From Aquisalimonas sp. (GTDB lineage Bacteria; Pseudomonadota; Gammaproteobacteria; Nitrococcales; Aquisalimonadaceae): a stretch of 64,000 nt of DNA. The position numbers were made by a program, and so were the translations under genes. This document shows, in pieces, positions 17,684 to 25,428 of this stretch (position 1 is its first letter; every line of letters starts with the position of its first letter). Below the pieces are notes generated by a model. The model saw nothing but the letters and a program-made list of their open reading frames with translations. It made no database searches and was not told the DNA's origin. The DNA lies in NCBI GenBank assembly GCA_007126095.1, contig SLBZ01000058.1:25746-89745 (forward strand), written 5' to 3'.

Positions 17684-18448
17684 TCACCCCTTGCCAAGAA
17701 AGGCAGCCATCCCCTGTTCCGCCTCGTCACTGCCGATCTGTTCGAGGAAATTGATCAGTTCGGCCTCCAGCCGGCGCTCGACGGCGGCCAGATCGGGTCG
17801 CGTCAGTGCCAGAGTCCGGCGCACGCTCCCCGGCCAGCGGCTCTCCAGTTCGTCTGCCAGCGTCAGGGCGGTATCCACAACGCCCTCGTGGGGGGCCAGC
17901 CGCTGGACCAGCCCCAGCGCCGCCGCCGTGTCGGCGTCCAGCGCGCCGTTGCAGAGCTGCAGCTCCAGCGCCCGGGCGCGTCCGATCCGCTCAGGCAGCA
18001 GCGCTGTCCAGCCGCCATCGGGGCTGAAGCCCACATGGGTGTACCAGGGCGAGAAGCTCGCACGCGGCCCGGCGACCACCAGGTCGCTGGCGAGCACCAG
18101 TCCCAGGGAGCCGCCGGTGACCATGCCGTGCACCGCGGCGATGGTGGGCACCGGCAGACGCAGAAGCTGGAGGATGACGCCGTTCAGCGCGCCCACCACG
18201 CGCCGGGCGTACTCCACCCGTTGCGCCCGGGGAACGGTGTAGAACCCGGCCACGTCACCGCCCGTGGAGAACGACTTGCCGTTGGCCGCGATCACGATTG
18301 CCCGGGGCGCATGCGCCGGTGCCTGCGCCAACGCCTCGGAGAGTGCCTCCAGCAGTTCCGGCACCAGGGCGTTGTGGCGCTCGGGCCTGTTCAGGGTCAA
18401 CCGGACCACGCCTTCGGCGTGGGTCGTGATTACCAGGGGATCGTTCAT
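17684..18448 (-). CDS. Enoyl-CoA hydratase/isomerase (crotonase family)
   Basis: A 254-residue crotonase. It has LNRPERHNAL, IVIAANGKSFSTGGDVAGF (first oxyanion-hole segment) and IAAVHGMVTGGSLGLVLASDL (second). Catalytic acid positions are variable: where many hydratases have Glu in GAGxE, this one has the GGSLG type loop, so hydratase against isomerase cannot be decided. Its ATG overlaps the TetR stop by 4 nt. It probably acts on the CoA ester made by the adjacent ligase. Confidence 0.85.
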   Translation of the reverse strand: MNDPLVITTHAEGVVRLTLNRPERHNALVPELLEALSEALAQAPAHAPRAIVIAANGKSFSTGGDVAGFYTVPRAQRVEYARRVVGALNGVILQLLRLPVPTIAAVHGMVTGGSLGLVLASDLVVAGPRASFSPWYTHVGFSPDGGWTALLPERIGRARALELQLCNGALDADTAAALGLVQRLAPHEGVVDTALTLADELESRWPGSVRRTLALTRPDLAAVERRLEAELINFLEQIGSDEAEQGMAAFLGKG

Positions 18449-19077
18449 CCCTTGTTCTCCTCGTTCTCCTCGCCGGTTACCAGGCCGTGCTGGAGCAGAT
18501 CGCGCACCGTATCCACGACACGGTCCAGAGGCACATCCCGCTCCCAGAGCCCGTAGCGCAGCCCGAGGAAATGGGCCATGCCCATCAATGCCCAGACACG
18601 GATGCGGTTATCCCCGGGGCGGACCTCGCCCCCGGCTTCGGCCACATCCAGCAGGCGCAGGTAGCTATCGCCGAAGGCTTCGTAGTACTCGCGGTAGATG
18701 GACTCGTCCACGAACTGCGCTTCCTGCAGCACCCGGTACATCCAGGGGTGGCCGGCCACGTAGGCCAGGAAGGCCCGCAGACCCCGCGCCTCGGCATCGA
18801 GACGATCCCGGGCGTCGGAGACCTCCGCCGCCAGATGCGCACGCAGATCGCGCCCCATGTTCCGCACCAGTTCCCGCAGCACCTCTTCCTTGTTGCGGAA
18901 GTAGGAGTAGAACGTGCCCTGGGCCACCCCCGCCGCCAGCGTGATGTCACTGATGCCGGCCCTGTGGTAGCCGCGGGAGCCAAACGCCTCTTCGGCTGCC
19001 CGCAGCAGGCGGGAACGGGTCTGTGCACCACGGCGGGTGCGGGGGACGGAATCGCGTGGCAGGGACGGGTCCGACAT
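18445..19077 (-). CDS. TetR family regulator of the acyl-CoA operon
   Basis: A 210-residue TetR protein. The helix-turn-helix is ISDITLAAGVAQGTFYSYFRNKEEVL (about residues 43-68), and the rest is helical. As first gene of a five-gene leftward unit joined by overlaps, it probably represses that unit and itself, with an acyl-CoA as likely inducer. The ATG at 19077 is preferred; upstream ATG codons at 19137 and 19107 would lie inside the promoter described next. Confidence 0.88.
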   Translation of the reverse strand: MSDPSLPRDSVPRTRRGAQTRSRLLRAAEEAFGSRGYHRAGISDITLAAGVAQGTFYSYFRNKEEVLRELVRNMGRDLRAHLAAEVSDARDRLDAEARGLRAFLAYVAGHPWMYRVLQEAQFVDESIYREYYEAFGDSYLRLLDVAEAGGEVRPGDNRIRVWALMGMAHFLGLRYGLWERDVPLDRVVDTVRDLLQHGLVTGEENEENKG

Positions 19078-19091
19078 GGCAGTTCCGAAAC

Positions 19092-19137
19092 ATGACTCAA
19101 TTGTCATTAATTTATTAACAACAGACCCGCAGGTCAA
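19092..19137 (-). promoter_or_regulatory. Promoter and candidate TetR operator
   Basis: Reading leftward, a -35 box TTGACC (19137-19132) is followed after exactly 17 nt by a -10 box TAAATT (19114-19109). Immediately downstream is ATGAC-N6-GTCAT (19107-19092), an inverted repeat that would cover the transcription start. The arrangement fits autorepression by the TetR gene that begins 15 nt further on. Confidence 0.65.
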
Positions 19138-19152
19138 GACTGCAGGGGCGAA

Positions 19153-20181
19153 TCAGTCTCGCCCCTGCAGGCGCTCCCACAGGGCCCTGGCGGTGGCGCG
19201 ATCCCGGTCGCCCTCCACTTCCAGGCTCAGGGTTTCGATGTCCACCGGGCCGTCGGGGCCCTCCGGGGCGATGATGCGGTAGGTGAACACGTGCGGCCGA
19301 TCGTCCCCGATCCACTCGAAGGCCTGCCCGTAGCGCAGGTCCCGGAACAGGAGTTCCCCGTCGTGTTCCGCCATCTGGTAGTAGCCCTCGGAGACCTGCA
19401 GCAGATCCTGAACCACCGGCGCGTCACGATAGGGCGCCAGCAGCTCCGCGCGCCGTTCAAAGTGAATGAATGTCTCCGGCGGACCGTCATCCAGACGCGA
19501 GTGGAAACCGACCCAGTAGCCGTCGTCGACCTCGGCGATCCCGCGCCAGAGCACGTTGTTGAACACCGTCGGCTTGACGAACAGGCGCTCGTGTTCGATG
19601 CCGGCCCGCTCAAGACCCGTCTCGAACACGGTGGTCACCCACCACTTGTGGGCGAGCGTGAACACCAGGTATGCACTGGACAACGCCACGCCCACCCAGG
19701 CGAGCACACTCCGCCAGCGGGAGTGCTCGCGGAAGAACACCAACGCCGGCACGGCGAGCAGCAACGGCAGAGTGTAGAGCGGATCGATCACCGAGATGCT
19801 GGCGAGCGCCACCGCATGGTCGCTGAACGGCAGGAACAGTTGAATGCCGTAGGACGTGAAGGCGTCGATGACCAGGTGGCTCAGCAACACCAGCCAGACC
19901 ATCAGCGACCACCCCTGCCAGCCCACGCCGCGGCTCCGATGGATACGCGCCAGCAGCCAGCCGAGCAACGGCGCCAGCAGGGTCACGAACAGCAGGGAAT
20001 GGGTAATGCCGCGGTGGAAAGTGAGTGCCGCGGCGTCTCCCATCAGCTCACCGATAGGGACATCCACATCCGGCACCAGCGCAACGGCCGCGCCCCAGGC
20101 CACCGCCACGTTGCCTGCACGACGCCCCAGAGCGAGCTGGCCAATGGCGCCACCAATCAACAGGTGGGAGACGGTATCCAT
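19153..20181 (-). CDS. YdjM-type membrane-bound metal-dependent hydrolase (DUF457)
   Basis: A 342-residue inner-membrane protein. It begins MDTVSHLLIGGAIGQL, and has VPDVDVPIG, FHRGITHSLLF and LLSHLVIDAFTSYG, the His/Asp clusters that define the YdjM/DUF457 family. About five membrane segments lie before residue 180 and a soluble domain follows. The reaction is unknown; E. coli YdjM is LexA-regulated, but I see no LexA box here. A GGAGG sits 5 nt before the ATG, within the end of a small upstream ORF. Confidence 0.82.
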   Translation of the reverse strand: MDTVSHLLIGGAIGQLALGRRAGNVAVAWGAAVALVPDVDVPIGELMGDAAALTFHRGITHSLLFVTLLAPLLGWLLARIHRSRGVGWQGWSLMVWLVLLSHLVIDAFTSYGIQLFLPFSDHAVALASISVIDPLYTLPLLLAVPALVFFREHSRWRSVLAWVGVALSSAYLVFTLAHKWWVTTVFETGLERAGIEHERLFVKPTVFNNVLWRGIAEVDDGYWVGFHSRLDDGPPETFIHFERRAELLAPYRDAPVVQDLLQVSEGYYQMAEHDGELLFRDLRYGQAFEWIGDDRPHVFTYRIIAPEGPDGPVDIETLSLEVEGDRDRATARALWERLQGRD

Positions 20182-20325
20182 TCAGCCTCCAGCCGCCACG
20201 ACAATCGCCGCAGGTAACCTGAACACGTTGCCCGGCGCCCGAAGCGCCCCCGCCAGCCCACCCCCCTTCAGGAGCGCGGCCCGGTCGTATGCGTTCGCAT
20301 CCAGTGTCGCGGTATCCAGCAGCAT
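20182..20325 (-). CDS. Small ORF of 47 residues, abutting the YdjM gene
   Basis: An ATG at 20325 is preceded by GGAGG with 8-nt spacing. The frame runs 47 residues, rich in Ala, Gly and Leu, and its TGA (20184-20182) directly touches the ATG of the YdjM-type gene. An ATG 6 nt further up would be too close to the ribosome site. I do not recognise the protein. The ribosome site and the head-to-tail junction are the evidence that it is translated, perhaps as a coupling leader peptide. Confidence 0.4.
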   Translation of the reverse strand: MLLDTATLDANAYDRAALLKGGGLAGALRAPGNVFRLPAAIVVAAGG

Positions 20326-20421
20326 CGACATCCCCTCCATCGATCGGTGTCGACGCTATTGTCCATGAGGCCCACGACCCTTGCTACCGGCGGTATAATC
20401 GCCGCGGCAACAGGAGCCCCC

Positions 20422-21732
20422 ATGTCCGTTCCACATCCCGAACCATTCCGCCGCCGCCGTCTGGCAGGCTGGCTGCTGGCCTGTACCGCCGTGTTCACGG
20501 TGGTCACTGCCATGACGGCGGCGGAATGGCGCATGGCTGCCGGCATCACTGCCTGGATCGCATGCCTGCTGGTGCTGCCGGACATAGCCCGGCGCTCGCG
20601 CTGGCAGAGCGGCGCGCTGATGGCGCTCGGCGCGGGCGGCATGCTCTGGGGGCTGTTCCAGGGGGAGGCCATCCAGTGGCAGCGCGCCGTGGCCGCAAAT
20701 ACCGGCCTGATCTCGCTGCTGATCGGCGTCAGCTTTCTGCAGCTGGTGGCAATGCCCCGTCGCGCCGCCACCACGGCCCTGCCCACGGGCCCCGATGCCT
20801 ACCGCAACACGCAGATCGGGGTGCAGCTCTTCGGCTCGGTGATCAATCTGTCCACCGTCTTCATCGTGGGTGACCGCCTGACCCGGGATCAGAGCATGGA
20901 CCGCCGGCTCACCATTCTGCTCACTCGCAGCTTCTCCGTTGCAGCGTTCTGGTCGCCCTTCTTCGCGTCCATGGCCGCCGCACTGGCGTTCGCGCCGGAC
21001 GCCAGCATCGGCCACCTGATCGCGACCGGGCTGCCGCTGGCCACGGCGGCGCTGCTGGGCACCTATCTCCTGGAAGGGCGCAAGGTGGATCACCGGTTCC
21101 AGGGTTACCCCATCCGTTACGACAGCCTGGCACTGCCCGGTCTACTGGCGGTCACCGTTCTGGTGGTTCACGCCTTTTACCCGGAGGTCTCGGTCATCGC
21201 CCTGATTACGCTGCTGGGCCCCATGATCACCATGGCGGCCCTGATTCCCCGAGGGCGGTCAGGACGGCGGGCGCTGAAACAACAGGTGGAAGAAAACCTC
21301 CCGAGCATGGGCAACGAACTGTCACTGTTCCTGGCAGCGGGCGTGCTTGCGGCGGGACTGGGCAGTGTACTGGCAACGACGCAGGGGTGGCTGCCCTTCC
21401 AGGCATTCGGCGCAGTGGAGGCATGGCTGACGCTGGTCGCCATGATCGGACTGGCCATGGTCGGCGTCCACCCGGTGATCAGTGTGGCGACGTTCGGCAC
21501 CATGCTGGAGCCGCTCAATCCGGACCACAGCCTGCTGGCCGCCACCTTTCTCGCGGGATGGGCGCTCGGCGTGTGCGTCAGCCCGCTCTCCGGGCTCACC
21601 CTCGCGTTCCAGGGGCGCTACGGCGTCGACGGCACCCGCATCACCCGCTGGAACCTCGGCTACACGGCGTGGATGCTGGGCCTTTGCGCCGTGTCGCTCA
21701 CGCTGCTCGCCATGTGGACGGGAGCGAACTGA
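20422..21732 (+). CDS. Unrecognised multi-pass membrane protein, transporter-like
   Basis: A 436-residue protein with about eleven to twelve hydrophobic segments. It starts with a basic N-terminus (HPEPFRRRRLAGW) and has a conserved-looking central part (LTRSFSVAAFWSPFFASMAA) and a second similar half (VGVHPVISVATFGTML). Re-entrant-like Ser/Gly-rich loops and the two-half layout recall ion-transporter superfamily carriers, but I cannot name a family. AGGAG lies 5 nt before the ATG and a TATAAT is at 20394-20399, although no clear -35 is seen. Its stop abuts the stop of the next, opposing gene with no gap. Confidence 0.8.
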   Translation: MSVPHPEPFRRRRLAGWLLACTAVFTVVTAMTAAEWRMAAGITAWIACLLVLPDIARRSRWQSGALMALGAGGMLWGLFQGEAIQWQRAVAANTGLISLLIGVSFLQLVAMPRRAATTALPTGPDAYRNTQIGVQLFGSVINLSTVFIVGDRLTRDQSMDRRLTILLTRSFSVAAFWSPFFASMAAALAFAPDASIGHLIATGLPLATAALLGTYLLEGRKVDHRFQGYPIRYDSLALPGLLAVTVLVVHAFYPEVSVIALITLLGPMITMAALIPRGRSGRRALKQQVEENLPSMGNELSLFLAAGVLAAGLGSVLATTQGWLPFQAFGAVEAWLTLVAMIGLAMVGVHPVISVATFGTMLEPLNPDHSLLAATFLAGWALGVCVSPLSGLTLAFQGRYGVDGTRITRWNLGYTAWMLGLCAVSLTLLAMWTGAN

Positions 21733-22083
21733 TCAGGCGGCGATACTCATGAAGAACGGCGCGTAGGCAATGACGAGCACCAGCGCCACGAGCAGTTCGG
21801 AGCGAATGATGACCCGCAGGCGGGCGATCTCATCGGGGGTGCTGTCGCTCATCCAGACGCGGGACATGAGGGCATCCAGCAGCAGGCCGACCAGGAACAG
21901 CGGGGCCAGGGTGGGCATCACCACCGTCTCCACGAACCCCATGCCTTCGTAGACAGTGCGAACATCGCCGCCGGGCGCCATAATCATGACGAAGACCGAA
22001 CCGATCAGTAGCGCCACGCGCAGCACTCCCAGTTGCCGGAAGTAGCCGCCGACGACGGTGCCGAATGCCTGTACGTAAGCCAT
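21733..22083 (-). CDS. Small membrane protein with three to four helices
   Basis: A 116-residue protein with hydrophobic stretches at about 18-38, 50-70 and 92-112. A Gly/Asp loop (APGGDVRTVYEG) follows the first. I do not recognise the family; it resembles putative membrane proteins next to redox or transport genes in related bacteria. The ATG at 22083 is preceded by GGAAGG. The longer frame to 22149 has no ribosome site. It is tail-to-tail with the large membrane protein. Confidence 0.65.
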   Translation of the reverse strand: MAYVQAFGTVVGGYFRQLGVLRVALLIGSVFVMIMAPGGDVRTVYEGMGFVETVVMPTLAPLFLVGLLLDALMSRVWMSDSTPDEIARLRVIIRSELLVALVLVIAYAPFFMSIAA

Positions 22084-22156
22084 TTGCAGACCTTCCACTG
22101 CTGCGGAGAAACGACGCGGGATTATACCAGCCCGGCCACCCCGGGGCACCGCCGTT

Positions 22157-22681
22157 TCATCCCGCTCTCAGCACGTCATCGAATGCGTGCTGATCCACCT
22201 CCGAGAAGAAGACGAACCGGATCAGCCGCGGCGGCTCGCTGAGGGTCTCCAGCATATCCTCAACGGCCTGCACCGCGACGACCGCAGCCTCGCGGAACGG
22301 ATAACCGAACGCGCCGGTGGACAGCGCCGGAAATCCAACGGACTGGATATCATATTGCGCGGTCAGTTTCAGGGCATTCCGATAGCAGTCCGCCAGCAGC
22401 GTGTCCGCCGGTTCGTCGATTCCGAAACGGGGCCCAAGACAGTGGATGATCCAGCGATTGGGCATGCCGAAGGCCGGCGTCACCACCGCCTGCCCGGGCG
22501 AAATGGGCGCCAGCGGTCGACATGCGTCCATGAGCTCCGCCCCCGCCGCACGGTGAATCGCCCCGGCCACTCCGCCACCGGGCATCAACTGGGCGTTGGC
22601 GGCATTCACCACGGCATCCAGATCATCCTGCCGGGTAATGTCGCCGGTAACGGTCTCGATTCGCGTTGTGTCATCGACCAT
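22157..22681 (-). CDS. Macrodomain protein, O-acetyl-ADP-ribose deacetylase type
   Basis: A 174-residue macrodomain. ADP-ribose-binding features are VTGDIT, VVNAANAQLMPGGGVAGAIHRAAG and the FPALSTGAFGYP loop, which match the YmdB/MacroD branch with its catalytic Asn and Gly-rich loop. These enzymes hydrolyse O-acetyl-ADP-ribose and remove ADP-ribose from acidic residues. The ATG at 22681 has AGAGGG 8 nt before it; a GTG at 22690 would add three residues. It is not next to a sirtuin. Confidence 0.9.
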   Translation of the reverse strand: MVDDTTRIETVTGDITRQDDLDAVVNAANAQLMPGGGVAGAIHRAAGAELMDACRPLAPISPGQAVVTPAFGMPNRWIIHCLGPRFGIDEPADTLLADCYRNALKLTAQYDIQSVGFPALSTGAFGYPFREAAVVAVQAVEDMLETLSEPPRLIRFVFFSEVDQHAFDDVLRAG

Positions 22682-22758
22682 GGCCGGCACCCTCTCGTGA
22701 CCGCACTTGCGCGTGCTCAGAATAACAACCCGCTGTCACGCTGTCGTGGGCAAGATGC

Positions 22759-23442
22759 TCACGGGCGCAGCAGCCGCAGCCATAGCCAGACGTTCAGCAT
22801 GCTCATGGCGGCCGCGGCCACGTAAGTCAGCGCGGCCGCCTGCAGAATCCGGCGTGCGTGGGGGCGATCCTCGGGATGTAGATACCCTGCCTCCAGCAAC
22901 GGCATGGCCCGGCGGAAGCTGGCGTCGAATTCCGTGGGCAGCGTCACCAGATGAACCAGCACGCCCATGGCAAGACCCGCCACCCCGAGGGCCGCAGCTG
23001 GCAGCAGCAGTGCGGGCGACCGGCTTACCGCCAGGATCAGCGGCAACCCGAGGAGTAACCCGGCCCCAAGGCGCTGCCCGGCAGTGGCCCAGCGCACCAT
23101 GTGTGTACGCCAGTGCAGCGGCCGGTAACCGATGGCATCCTGGACGGCGTGACCAACCTCGTGCGCCGCCACGGTCACCGCGGTCAGCGACCGCCCCGCG
23201 TAGTTCTCCTCGCTCAGCCTGATACGCCGCTGCAGCGGATCGTAATGGTCGCCCCGGGTCGTCTGCTCCACCTGTACCTGGGGCAGCTCCAGGCGCTGCA
23301 GCAGGTCGCGGGCCAGCTCCGCACCGGTCATGCGGTAGCGGGAATCAGGCGTGCGATAACGCTGCATCACCCGGCGCACCCACAGTCCGGGCATACCCGC
23401 GGCAACAACAATGATGGCGCCGAGCACCAGCAGAGGGATCAT
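22759..23442 (-). CDS. Membrane-anchored zinc metallopeptidase (YugP/DUF2266 family)
   Basis: A 227-residue protein. An N-terminal helix (2-22) anchors it; the zincin motif HEVGH is at 94-98; three hydrophobic segments follow (about 125-140, 147-168, 205-225). LPTEFDASFRRA matches the family's second conserved block, which includes the third zinc ligand. Targets are unknown. It is divergent from proQ with about 190 bp between the starts. Confidence 0.85.
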   Translation of the reverse strand: MIPLLVLGAIIVVAAGMPGLWVRRVMQRYRTPDSRYRMTGAELARDLLQRLELPQVQVEQTTRGDHYDPLQRRIRLSEENYAGRSLTAVTVAAHEVGHAVQDAIGYRPLHWRTHMVRWATAGQRLGAGLLLGLPLILAVSRSPALLLPAAALGVAGLAMGVLVHLVTLPTEFDASFRRAMPLLEAGYLHPEDRPHARRILQAAALTYVAAAAMSMLNVWLWLRLLRP

Positions 23443-23631
23443 CAGGGACTCATCCGGACGCTATGGACACTCACTCAAGGGCCGATGACGCGCTCCAGCG
23501 CCCGACTTGCACGCTGGCAATACGCCTGAGAAGGTTAGTAGCATACCCGCCAGCAGCAGTGTACGTCAGTGGACGGGCGCATCAGGATCGCGCCGTGCTG
23601 GCAGGGCAGCCCCGGGCAACAGGACACACGC

Positions 23632-24096
23632 ATGGCGACCAGTGAAACCCAGAAACGGCAGCGGGCCGAGCGCACGCGCGCCTTCCTCGACCACCTCATC
23701 GAACAGTACCCCGACTGCTTCACCAGAGACCGGGAGCAGATTCGCCCCCTGGCCATCGGCATTCAGAAGTCGCTGCGCGAGGCTCTGGCCCACAACCCCG
23801 AGACACAGGACACCCCGGGCTGGCTGGTGCGCCAGGCCCTGGCTCTGTACACGCGCTCCCCTGCCTACCTGGACGCCACCATTGCACGCCGCAACCGCAT
23901 TCATCTGGATGGCAGCGATGCGGGCGAAGTCAGCGATGAAGCGGTCAATTACGCCCGCGAGCGGCGGGACGAACAGAAGCAGCGCCGGGCTGCCAAACGC
24001 AAACAGCACGCCAGGGCGGCGAAGCCACGCAAGCCGACGGCCGAGGAACGCAAGCAGCAGAAACTTGAGGCGCTGGCACGCAAGTTCAACGCCTGA
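23632..24096 (+). CDS. proQ: ProQ/FinO-domain RNA chaperone
   Basis: A 154-residue protein. The FinO-like core covers about residues 13-95 (FLDHLIEQYPDCF, RPLAIGIQKSLREAL, VRQALALYTRSPAYL). A Lys/Arg-rich disordered tail follows. It binds structured RNA and assists small-RNA regulation and RNA stability. The C-terminal Tudor-like domain of enterobacterial ProQ is absent, so this is a short form. The ATG at 23632 follows AGGA; the 21-residue extension upstream is not conserved in character. Confidence 0.85.
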   Translation: MATSETQKRQRAERTRAFLDHLIEQYPDCFTRDREQIRPLAIGIQKSLREALAHNPETQDTPGWLVRQALALYTRSPAYLDATIARRNRIHLDGSDAGEVSDEAVNYARERRDEQKQRRAAKRKQHARAAKPRKPTAEERKQQKLEALARKFNA

Positions 24097-24240
24097 GCGC
24101 CACGCCGATCCGGGGGTGAACACATGGCCGCGAGCGCGGTCAAATCGCGAGCCCGGTGGTCGGCGGGCTTCCGGGGGCCAGCGTCGTACCGGTGACTTCC
24201 TTTCTTAAGACGGCGACGATTCCACAGGCATGGGTGGTCA

Positions 24241-25428
24241 ATGAAGCAATTCGGATCGGTGGGCGTCGTGCTTGCTCTCGGTCTCGCACTGGGTGCACTG
24301 ATCTGGTACACGGGCGGCGACGACTCCCCCGCCAGGACACCGGGCGAAGCCCGCGGCGTGCCCGTCGAGGTGGTGGCGGTCGAACAGCGCGACCTCACCG
24401 AACGTGCCCGGTTCAGTGGCTCCCTGATGGCCGCCACCCGCGTCGGCATCGCTCCCCGGATAACGGGGCGGCTGGATTATCTGCACGTGGACCTCGGCGA
24501 CGTGGTGGAATCGGGGGAGATTCTCGCCGAGCTGGACGACGAGGAATTCCGCCAGGAACTGGCCCAGGTGCGCGCCGAGTTGCTGGTCGCCCGGGCCAGC
24601 ACCAACGAGGCGGAGGCTGCGCTTGCGGCGGCGGAGCGACGCCTGCGCCGGACCCGCGAGCTGCGTGAGCAGCGCGTCGCCTCCGAGTCGGAACTGGAAG
24701 CGGCGGAGACCGAACTGCAAGCGGAACGCGCCCGCCTGGAACTGGCCCAGGCCCAGGTCAGCCAGCGCGAGGCCGCGGTGCGGGCCGCGGAGATCCGCCT
24801 GGGCTACTCGCGCATCCGCGCCGACCGGGTCGGCGACGGCGCCACGCGGCTGGTCGCCGAGCGGCTCGCCGACCCCGGCACCATTGTCCAGGCCAACGAA
24901 CCGATTCTCACACTGGTGGATCTCGATCCCCTGCGCGGCGTCGTGTTCGCCACGGAGCGCGAGTATGCGCGACTGCAGCGGGGGCAGACGGTTCTGCTGC
25001 GCAGCGACGCCCACCCCGATGAGACGTTCGAGGGCCGAGTGGCGCGCATCGCCCCGGTATTCGGCGAGGATTCCCGGCAGGCGCGGGTGGAGATCGAGAT
25101 CCCGAACCCCGACCACCGCCTGCGCCCGGGCATGTTCGTGGATGCCCGGGTCATCACCGGTTCACGGGAGCAGGCGACCACCGTACCGGCCGGCGCGCTG
25201 CTGGAGCGCGACGGCACCCGGGGAGTGTTCCGCCTGGAACGGGACGACGACCGCTACCGCGCCCGGTTCGTGCCGGTCACCACGGGGGTGCGTGACGGTC
25301 AGTGGGTGGAGGTGCAGGACCCGGACCTGGATGGCCGCGTGGTCACCCTGGGTCGGCATCTGCTGACCGACGGCACGCCGGTACAGGTCGCTGAAGAGCC
25401 CGCGGCGACGGCGGAGCACACTCCGTGA
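24241..25428 (+). CDS. RND efflux periplasmic adaptor (membrane fusion protein)
   Basis: A 395-residue protein with an N-terminal export/anchor segment (7-24), a lipoyl-like half (GRLDYLHVDLGDVVESGEIL), a long alpha-hairpin (about 95-195, Glu/Arg-rich), the second lipoyl half and beta-barrel (RPGMFVDARV near 305). It links the inner-membrane pump to the outer-membrane channel. Its end overlaps the pump's GTG start by 4 nt (GTGA). Drug, metal or solvent specificity cannot be read. Confidence 0.92.
   Translation: MKQFGSVGVVLALGLALGALIWYTGGDDSPARTPGEARGVPVEVVAVEQRDLTERARFSGSLMAATRVGIAPRITGRLDYLHVDLGDVVESGEILAELDDEEFRQELAQVRAELLVARASTNEAEAALAAAERRLRRTRELREQRVASESELEAAETELQAERARLELAQAQVSQREAAVRAAEIRLGYSRIRADRVGDGATRLVAERLADPGTIVQANEPILTLVDLDPLRGVVFATEREYARLQRGQTVLLRSDAHPDETFEGRVARIAPVFGEDSRQARVEIEIPNPDHRLRPGMFVDARVITGSREQATTVPAGALLERDGTRGVFRLERDDDRYRARFVPVTTGVRDGQWVEVQDPDLDGRVVTLGRHLLTDGTPVQVAEEPAATAEHTP

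Noticed and set aside
24097-24240. A 23-codon ORF (ATG at about 24124) between proQ and the RND adaptor
   Set aside because: A ribosome-site-like GGGGG precedes it, but it is very short, has no coupling to the next gene and no recognisable feature.
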